NCBI GenBank assembly: GCA_029959195.1
Contig: CP114126.1
Location: 1,612,001 to 1,676,000 of the forward strand
Source of the DNA: Dictyophora rubrovolvata
Taxonomy: Eukaryota > Basidiomycota > Agaricomycetes > Phallales > Phallaceae
Direction of reading: 5' to 3'
DNA length: 64,000 bases
Shown here: positions 56,020 through 64,000 of the stretch, piece by piece
Numbering within the stretch: the first letter of the stretch is position 1
Layout: each line of letters opens with the position of its first letter
Position numbers and translations under genes: made by a program
The notes under the pieces: generated by a model
What the model was told of the DNA's origin: nothing
Databases searched by the model: none
The model's input: the letters and a program-made list of their open reading frames with translations, nothing else

Positions 56020-58562
56020 ATGTGGAAGTTGTTCAACATCCTTTTGCTGGGAACTCTGTGTTCCGATGTCTACATTCACGCCTTTCAAATGACCCCTGCT
56101 CATTTGAAAGCGCGTCAACATGCCGCTATGGAAGCTCGCCGATCATCAACTCTTTCTAGTCGTGCAGTCAATACGACAACCTCGGCTAGGCCCAAAAACA
56201 TCACTTTTACCAATCCTAAAGCATCTGGTATGTCAACTTCAACATGATTGTACTACTTCCTTTACGTGTTGACTCACGTTTGTTTCAGAATTCTATGTCG
56301 ATGGGTCAACCATCCCCGAAGTTTCTTTTGATGTTGGGCCAAGCTGGGCGGGTCTTCTTCCGATCAGCTCCAGCCCTAACGAAACGCGTAAGGTACGTCA
56401 ACTTACCACCGCTAATAGCATCAATATCCCTATACTCAAAAAAAAATTCATACACAGCTCTTCTTCTGGTTTTTTCCACCAGGTCCTGAAGGTAGTCTGG
56501 ATGATCTTATTTTCTGGTAAGTTGTATATTTTGCAACTTGTTCGGACATTAAATAACAGCTATGTCAATTTCAAGGACTAACGGAGGTCCTGGTTGGTAA
56601 GCTTTATACACATTCCAGTCATATCCTGAAATTGAAGTTTATTAGTTCATCGCTTGAAGGCTTATTACAAGAAAATGGGGTATGCATGCGTTTGTTGCCT
56701 AAGATCGTGTTTTTAAGTGTTCCAAGCCTTTCACTTGGCCGACCGGGACAGCAGTTCCCGTAGTCAACGAACATAGTTGGACGAACCTCAGCAGTGTGCT
56801 TTGGATTGAACAGCCAGTTGGAACTGGTTTCAGTCAAGGAGAGCCTAACATTCAAGTATTCAACCATGAACTCTTCTTTTTTCACATACGTTAATTCTAT
56901 TGTATGTAGAATGAGGACGAACTTGCTGCTCAGCTTGCTGGCTTCCTACAACAATTCTTAGAAGTCTTTGCAGAATTAAAAGGAAAGAACTTCTACATTA
57001 CGGGCGAAAGCGTTCGTCTGTTCCTATATTTCTTCTCCCATGTTTACTGATACTCATTCATTGTTGCAGTATGCAGGAATGTATGTCCCATGTATGTTAC
57101 TTTCTGCGCTCTAGCCGGATATTTGGTGTAATGAATGATATTCGCAGACATCGCTAATTATATCTATGAACACCCTGGAGTGGTTGATCTGAATCTCAAA
57201 GGGATTTGGATTAGTGACCGTAAGATCACTATCTGTATAGCCATGCTAAACTGTGTAGCTAACCTCTTTCGATTCATTTTCCAGCTGTAATTTCTTGGGA
57301 CGTCGTTCAGGAGCAAATTCCCACATTGGCTTTTGTAAGTAAACTTGGTAATGTCCAAAATATTGCACGTGATAACGTGTTATCAGGTTAAGAAGTACAA
57401 AAGCGTGTTCAACTTCAAGTACGTACCCAAAGATAGATGCAATCTCCCGCGCTCAAACCTGAATTTATCAAGTTCGACATACATGAAACATTTAGAGAAA
57501 AAGTCAGCCAGATGCAACTACACGGATTATTTCGACAATCATGTCTCTTACCCTCCCAAAGGACTGCTTCCTTTGCCAGGCACGTCCACAGAGAATGACC
57601 CAGGTTGCGATATGTGGGACGACATTTTCGACCATGCCTTAATTATCAACCCTGCTTTCAATATATATCGTATATTCGACGTATTACCTATTCTCTGGGA
57701 CGTTTTGGGCTTCCCAGGATCATTCCCGGATACACAGCTTTCTCCCTTATACTTCGACCGGACGGACGTTAAAAAGGCTATTCACGCTCCTCTCGATGTA
57801 GATTGGGTAGAATGCTCGAACATCAACGTTTTTCCCAATGGAGACAATTCTCTCCCATCTTCATTATCCGTTCTTCCTAACGTTATTGAGAAATCCGAGC
57901 GCACAGTTGTCGTGCATGGTCTCGCTGTACGTAACATTCAGCGATTCTTTCTTTTACATACAATAAATACTCAATACCAAATAAACTCATACGTTTCTTA
58001 GGATTTCATTCTCCTAGCTGGAGGGTGCGAAAACTTCTTCTTTATCAAATACGTAAAGAGAACATCTAACCTTATTTTATTTGTTTAGAACCCGTATCGC
58101 CATCCAGAAGTAGGTTGTCAATCATTTTTTTTCGAAGGAAAATGATTTCAGACATTAATTTCTAGCATGACATGTATGTACCTCTCTTTCATTTCCGACC
58201 AATCTTATGAGCGCCCCATCGATATTTAGGGAACGGGCTGCAAGGCTTCCAAACTCCAATCCAAAACGAGAGTTTCATAGTTGACGGTATTGGTGCTTTC
58301 GGAAATTTGCATGCAGAAAGAGGTCAGCTGAACCTCGCTACGTCAGCATCCAAGGTTCCCAAGTGTTATTTACACGCTTCTAATTAGGTCTTGCATACTT
58401 CGAAGTGGATTTGAGCGGACACATGTATGTTCATTTTTTGTCATGTTCACCCTCGTTTGCATAATGCACGTCTTTTCTGATTCTTCTAGGGTTCCACAAT
58501 ATCAACCGCAAGCTGCATATCAGATTGCCCAATACCTCCTGGGTTTCCGATCTACACCATAG
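56020..58562 (+). CDS. Secreted serine carboxypeptidase (peptidase S10)
   Basis: A multi-exon gene with more than a dozen introns, several around mini-exons. The start at 56020 gives a signal peptide (M-W-K-L-F-N-I-L-L-L-G-T-L-C), followed by a propeptide-like basic/Thr-rich stretch. S10 signatures in order: W-T-N-G-G-P-G-C-S-S-L (oxyanion and substrate region), W-I-E-Q-P-V-G-T-G-F-S, the nucleophile in G-E-S-Y-A-G (split by an intron at about 57013-57069), the catalytic Asp in H-G-L-A-D-F-I-L, N-M-T-W-N-G-L-Q-G-F, and the catalytic His in S-G-H-M-V-P-Q-Y-Q-P. It removes C-terminal residues at acid pH in the vacuole or outside the cell. No vacuole signal was identified. The fungal family is multi-copy, so no symbol is given. 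Confidence 0.88.
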
Positions 58563-61500
58563 AATGTGATTTTATTTTTATGTAATGCATTACTGGATTA
58601 GACCCAAGAAAAAGATTTATTTTCGGAGTGACTAGGAGCGTTGAGGTTCCGTTGCAACTAGATATCGAAGCTATGTACGTTTTTTGAAAAAGCTCTGAAA
58701 TTGATTGATAAGCGCGGCGTTAAATGCACAAGGCATGAGAGGATCTATTTTTGATGGTCATAGATTCATGTTATTCTTTCTTTAGATGTTTTATATATAG
58801 TACTAACCCCGAAGCACCTTGCAAAGCTGGTTCGATACATCCGTATTAGCATCATCCGGACCAGTGCAATTCAAACCACAGCATGTTGCAATCAATTTTC
58901 ATCCCTAAATCTGTCAACTAGGGCGATATTTTCTCAGATGGTTCATGGTCCTTGATACTTTAGTACCGATATTTAAGGTTTTATCGAACTCGTGTTTGGC
59001 TCGTGATATGTATGCGTTTTTCATATGAACTCCATTTACATTCTTTGAAAAAGCACATAATGCCAGCGCACGCGGCAGACCCAAAGCCACATGGCAAGCT
59101 CCGAAAGAATGCTGGAAATACAGTATAGGGCACTATTATAAGCGTCATTTCAAGACCCAAATAAAATCTGTCATATGCTTACTAAATCACGCTCGTGACC
59201 TTATATCAAACCAGCTTCTTCCATCATGGCTGGTTGGTTTCTCAGGCTTAGCAAGAAACGAAAGAAAGAGAGACTATTTTCCATGGATCGGACCTTACGA
59301 GATGAATGGAACCAAAGAAGTGACCGTCTTCAATGAGAATTTCACAGTTAAATAATGACTTAACGTTTATACATGTGTGTATGGATTATTAAATTGCTAA
59401 ATGGAAAGTAGAGATGTCAGCGAAAAGGGAGAATATAATAACCGGGGAATTACGGAAGGGGATTACGCCCGGATCTAAGTACCAGAAGCTTTGCGTACCA
59501 GCGAGGTGTAATATCTGAAAGAAGAAGTAGTGCTTGGAAGAACTTTGATAAAGGTAAAAGATTCAAGTCGCTTCGAGTAGCTTCTGCATACTAGTGCGGG
59601 CTATAAACCGCGCCTAGTAGAGCAAACTGTAACCTGAAAAAGGATCAGCCAGAAGGGAGTTATGGAAGAGAATGGACGAATCCGTAAATCAGCGAAGCTG
59701 CAGCATTTTAAGGAAACCTTTTCATCCCAGAGAAAAAATACGACGTGGGTCAAAATGTAAAGCCCTTAGCTACTAATAGGGTCGCTCTTCTCTTCCCTGA
59801 GGGATCTTCCCAAATCATCCCCATCCATTCCCTCCTCCTGCCTTCCTTGCCTTAAAATAGCTCTACTAGGGTAATGTTGGGATGTTGAGATGTGAAGTAG
59901 AGTATGATAGGCGGAGTCTAAAGGTAGAAAGGCAGTAGAACGGACACACGGGAAAATTCTACCAGCGGAACAATGCCTCATGTTCTCCTCACTCCGCTCA
60001 AAGAGTGCAATATAACAATAGGAAATAAAAGACCACATGTCGAGAATGATTGAGACGTGACCATAGTCTCCCCAGCTCCGAATCTCCGATTCGGTGTGCG
60101 ATCCTTGGACACCGCAGGGTCCAACCGCAACAGCGCCAGTAATAATGATAAAACATGGGTGAAGATGATGAGAGACATGAAGGAAGTCGAATGGCGAAGC
60201 CGCCTGCACTCTCTTTCGTGGGTGAAGAGGAACAAGGGTCTCCCGAGTTCCGCAGTATTACTCCAGTGTGGCGTCGGAGTAAAGCGCGATCTGACAATAG
60301 AAACTCAGCCTATCTTGAAATTCAGGAGGGTGAGAGATGTCTCAGACTGATGGTGCTGAAGTGGGAAAGAAAAGCTGGGACGTGAGGAAGGATTTATATA
60401 GCTAGGAGGAGCCTACATAATATTTCTGGTCACAACACGGACATGTTTTTAATGACGTGGATATTTGGAGTTTCCCGTCAGCTATATTATTTCTCCTTTC
60501 CATCTTAAGTATAAAGCAGTTTTTTTAGATGCCGCATCGAAGACTGGACAAAAGGAGCTTTTAAAAATGACTGATGACCGACGATCGCGTTGTCATACTC
60601 GGGTTTGCTCGCAGCCCCAGGATTTCCTATTCCGGCCGCAGATTTGACGATGTATTGCTTCGTATCCTCATGGGAATTATGCATTATACGCATGGTGCCA
60701 AGGTTAGAATTAGGCCTTTTGTCCACATTTTTAGACCGGTCCAGCTCCGAGAATAATACTTTGAAAAGAGCACATGTCCAAAGGTACATTATGTGGCTTT
60801 CCCGAGATACACGGGGTGGACAGCTCATCTTTTTCATCGATATCTCAATCGATAAATATAGCAAGAATAATCTCGACGTGAATTTTCATTATGTTTACCG
60901 TGATGACGGCAAGCTCAATTTAATCCGGATAATGTGTCTCTATCGCCGATTCATGTTCTGGAGAAAATTATTTTTTAATAAAATGACTTCAGCACAAACG
61001 GTTTACATTTGACATTGTCCGTGCAGGACCAGGACATTTTTTTGTGGTGAATTTGGAGGCCAATTACGCGGCATGGTTTTTTTTCTAACTGAGCTTGATT
61101 CGGGCCGATCGTTTATGCACTGGCAAGCGCACTTAGTATTACATACAACGTTTCGGCACTTCACTAATTTTATAACTTACAATTGGCTTGTCATTTGTCA
61201 CTACCGGGTCTCATGTACTTGGACACACCCTGCCACTCCAAATTTCAAGCTTAAAATCTTTCGGGTACCACCGTTGGGCTAAAGTTACTGGATTCGATAA
61301 AATCCGATATCTGAGGGTCCTTCGCTGCCACAAGCACATGCAAGGTGCTAAATAATTGTATTAGAATGGTTTTTTTATTTTATTTTATTTTCATAGACAG
61401 TACTTCGGGGTAATTAACATTGTCAACGGTCACTAGTTCCCGGGTGAACGAAAGGTCATGAAGCATAAGTTTCTCGCTGGTTGTAATTATCAACGTTCGA

Positions 61501-61623
61501 ATGTTGCTACATTATTTAATTGGTATAACTGTGACAAGTAATTTCATTCAGCAACAAAGGGGACAGCATGAGTCTGAAAGACGGGACCTCAGGGTCGAAG
61601 GCACCAGAGACAAGCTGCGGCAA
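58563..61623. other. 3 kb without a supported gene
   Basis: Frames are short on both strands. A 36-codon ORF with a basic run (59227-59337, plus) is the only item with a coding look, and it has no homology I recognise. The segment 60140-60390 has overlapping short ORFs on both strands with biased composition. The long T runs at 61078-61090 and 61367-61392 are typical spacer. Confidence 0.4.
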
Positions 61624-63178
61624 TCATGCACCAACACCAATGCTTTCGACGTATGTTTCAACGTCCGCAACCTTAGATATCCAGTTGTCCAGACGTTGAG
61701 CAACTTCTCCAATCTGCTTCCTTGATAAGACCCGTGGCTGAACCCAGTTCAAATGGGCAAGTTGGTCTGGTTGATTCAACGTGCCCCGAACAAGTGATAA
61801 ACTAACAAGGCAGTAAGTTCATTATCTTATCCTCAAAGAAAGCAGGACAACAAACCTCATGGCTTTCATTAATAAGTGTTCCACTTCTTCAATGGGTAAT
61901 CTTGTCTCCTGCGCGATCGTTGCGAATGTCATGTTTCCACGCTCGGTAACACTTCGCTTGAACACGCTTTCGATAAGAGCCATGAGGCAAATCTTTTGTC
62001 TGAGGAAACCATACGAAGATTGTAGGATAGGCTAATGAGAAAGGGAAATTAGAATGAAGGATACGTGTTAAGACTTTGGTAAAGGAATCAAGGACACTAA
62101 CCTCTCTTCCAAACAAAGGCGCCAAACTCTCAAAACCACCAATGTTACCTTCATTGAAAATGAACAAGAGGTTTTTTATCCACTCGTGCTCGGTTCCATT
62201 CAGCGAATCTAATATCGGATGTTGTAACTTTTTCATAAAGTGAGTATATTCTAACGAAAACTCTGCAGAAACCTCACGTACCAATTCACCAAAGTTGTAG
62301 ATGGTATCTCCTAATAACGCTGCAATAGCAAGGTCATGTGCGCGCATGAGCTGTTCCATCTGCGATAACTCTTTTGCGGGATCGATGCAAGCCAGGAAAA
62401 GAAGCGAGTTTTTGTAAAAGGCAGGGTAATCCGGTTTTGCCTTGTAAACGATGATAGGGAGATAGATAAGGAGCTAAGATAGTAAAAAGTAAAGGAAGAT
62501 ATGCACCTTGAAGTAATCGGCTGCTACGCTGTAATACGCGGCATTGACAGGAGGGTCAATACCGTCTAAATCATCTAAGATCTATGAAATGAAAAGTGAC
62601 TGAGTGACATTCAACGGGGAAACCGTTTGCAGCACGTACTTTTAAGGCTTCATCCATATCGGTTTTAGTGCCTTGCATATCACCATAAATGAGTTTTGCA
62701 GATGCTAAGGTCGAAAGAAGTAGTGCGTATGCTTCAGGATGCTTAGACTTGTTTATGCGGCCCATCAACGACGTTAAGAGACCCAAATGTTGAGCAGGAT
62801 CTGAAAAGTTATGTTAATTTTGACGTAAAAAAATACCGGATTAGCTTACCGGTAATCTCCTTTGATACTCTTGCCCCCATTTTTGCCAAACTGAGTTGAT
62901 TTATTCTTTGTTCAATATCTCGAATCAGGCGTTGGAAGACATCCACTCTGTATGATTTTGAGAGTGGGTGATCGAAAAATTGAGAGACAGCTTGAGTGAG
63001 TTGGTACCATAATCTTGTTGAAATGGCTTAGGAAATCATCTGGAAATAAACAAAAACTATTTTAAACTCACTTTTTACGATAAAGGGATTCTAGGGTTTG
63101 AAGTAGTGGGTGTAATTCGGCCGGCGAAGACGACAGCAGGGTCGCAATATAGGTATCTATATCGAAATTTTGTGCCAT
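61624..63178 (-). CDS. RPN9: 26S proteasome regulatory subunit Rpn9 (PSMD13)
   Basis: A multi-exon gene starting M-A-Q-N-F-D-I-D-T-Y at 63178 and ending V-E-S-I-G-V-G-A at 61624. Conserved segments are L-Y-R-K-K-L-W-Y-Q-L-T, A-K-L-I-Y-G-D-M, A-A-L-L-G-D-T-I-Y-N-F-G-E-L, and the winged-helix PCI part: L-P-I-E-E-V-E-H-L-L-M-K-A, S-L-V-R-G-T-L-N-Q-P, N-W-V-Q-P-R-V-L. The length, just under 400 residues, is usual. Rpn9 is a PCI-domain scaffold of the proteasome lid, next to Rpn11/Rpn8 and Rpn10. No yeast-type PACE element (GGTGGCAAA) was found upstream. It shares a 360 bp divergent promoter with the gene at 63541. Confidence 0.92.
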
Positions 63179-63540
63179 TTCAGCTTGCATGTAAGATCCT
63201 TTTGTCACTATAGCTCGCAGCAAAAGAACACAGTAAATATTGCGAAGGAGACAGTTGCGTTAAGAGGAGGCCGCGTCACGTAAAGCTGAGTAAGCCTGTC
63301 AATCTGTCACGGGTCCGTCACGCGCGTCGTCGCAGCAATAGACGCCGGCACGCATCTGTCGAGCTCTCGCGGGCGCCCAAGTCATCGCGCTCCAGCAAAT
63401 TTGAAATGATACAGTGACGGCCACCAGTTTGTTCCGTCGTTCAAATCTCGTACCCCAATATCCTCCCAGATTCTTATTATTACAATTATCATACCGACAC
63501 ATACACCTTGGGTAATATAGTCTTGTGTCATTCTGAGAGA
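63179..63540. promoter_or_regulatory. Bidirectional promoter, RPN9 and the gene at 63541
   Basis: This 360 bp divergent region is GC-rich with repeated CGTCACG-like words (63274, 63306, 63316). Its right-hand part (63425-63540) is the source or sister of the inverted copy at 31671-31860. Confidence 0.5.
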
Positions 63541-64000
63541 TGGCGTCCGAATCTGCCGAGCAAGGAGCCCGCCCGGCGGTAAGCTTGTTCTACGTTCTGA
63601 GTTAGTTCAAAAGCAAGCGAGTGGAGGAGCTTATCATGACTCCTTTTGGGATTTTCCGAGGGACGAGGACCATAGTTATTCCGCCCCGCCCTACGCCAGT
63701 GAATTCCTACCCTAACTTTTGTTGTAAGCTTTTATTTATTTATCGCGGAAACGAGAAATTGACTTCAAGACCTGGCTCAACATTAATACTTAAATATTGA
63801 GAAGTAACGGGTTTTGAGCAGAAGAACATGCAAGGTTATCGTGTTGCCCGTGCTGATCAGCTTATTCGGAAAATAAAGGGAGCTTGGTTGATCTAGATAG
63901 TAGATCGTAGCGTTACGGCCTCAAACTCCCGCTTTTTTCGTCCTTCTTGAAACGGATGTTTTCATCTTCCTTATGCCTCGTCTTTCTGAATTCATGGAAA
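63541..64000 (+). CDS. 5' end of an unidentified gene, continues past the window
   Basis: ATG at 63541 follows a clean leader and opens a 13-codon first exon (M-A-S-E-S-A-E-Q-G-A-R-P-A), ending at a good donor GTAAGC (63580). No further exon could be fixed before 64000, so a long first intron or an exon beyond the edge is implied. The exon is judged real because it sits divergent to RPN9 and because a copy of it exists at 31596-31670. The product cannot be named. Confidence 0.45.

Noticed and set aside
59227-59337. 36-codon basic ORF downstream of the carboxypeptidase
   Set aside because: A good ATG context alone is not enough. No homolog or paralog is recognised.
60590-61012. 140-codon plus-strand ORF
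   Set aside because: No domain, no conserved composition, no splice context. It overlaps other open frames on both strands and is probably chance.
1-64000. CRISPR arrays, bacterial operons, intact transposons or retroviral genes
   Set aside because: None seen. The many spliceosomal introns and the gene content show nuclear fungal DNA, and no transposase, reverse transcriptase or integrase motif was found.

Overview
This 64 kb window is nuclear DNA of a filamentous basidiomycete, most likely a mushroom-forming agaricomycete. Genes are split by many 45-70 bp GT-AG introns. The set of single-copy genes (ISA2, a GCK-III kinase of the Kic1/Nak1 type, MTO1, the PLP-synthase glutaminase, MGMT, a serine carboxypeptidase, RPN9) sits among lineage-expanded families (BTB, MYND, secreted-ectodomain membrane proteins). 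I see no tRNA, rRNA, CRISPR or intact transposon. The gene models were spliced by hand. They are supported by phase continuity and, for the families, by identical intron positions in paralogs.

Layout. 1-10.4 kb: an approximately 5.6 kb tandem array. It holds a 9-exon, 917-residue multi-module gene (copy A partial, B complete, C with an altered 3' end) and a divergently transcribed partner gene (B' intact, A' decayed). Both proteins carry the same unrecognised module. 10.4-13.4 kb: mostly non-coding with eroded coding traces. 13.4-20.4 kb: a C2H2 protein, ISA2 and the Kic1/Nak1-like kinase. 20.8-31 kb: three paralogous type-I-like membrane proteins (G1-G3, all with the same 8-exon plan), relics of at least two more, and one MYND/pRiA4b-ORF3-like gene (P1). 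31.5-36.3 kb: a copied housekeeping promoter plus first exon, P2 (pseudogene), P3 and a TPR-MYND gene. 36.7-43.9 kb: four tandem BTB genes (one broken), with a stray copy of the MTO1 3' end between copies 3 and 4. 44.5-51.9 kb: MTO1, a broken 2OG-Fe(II) oxygenase, the PLP-synthase glutaminase and MGMT. 52-55 kb: a hypothetical gene and P4. 56-58.6 kb: serine carboxypeptidase. 61.6-64 kb: RPN9 and the first exon of a divergent gene.

How the genes work together. The housekeeping genes serve unrelated functions: Fe-S assembly, RAM/MOR signalling, mitochondrial tRNA wobble modification, vitamin B6, DNA repair and the proteasome. The accessory genes are birth-and-death families made of adaptor-type domains: BTB, MYND, TPR, a PPxY tail on one membrane protein, and a bacterial-type pRiA4b ORF-3 domain. 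Local duplication with frequent decay is the main theme. The best candidate for an undescribed system is the head-to-head array at 1-10.4 kb. Its multi-module protein and its divergent partner share one uncharacterised module, and its exons are conserved in length while its introns vary.
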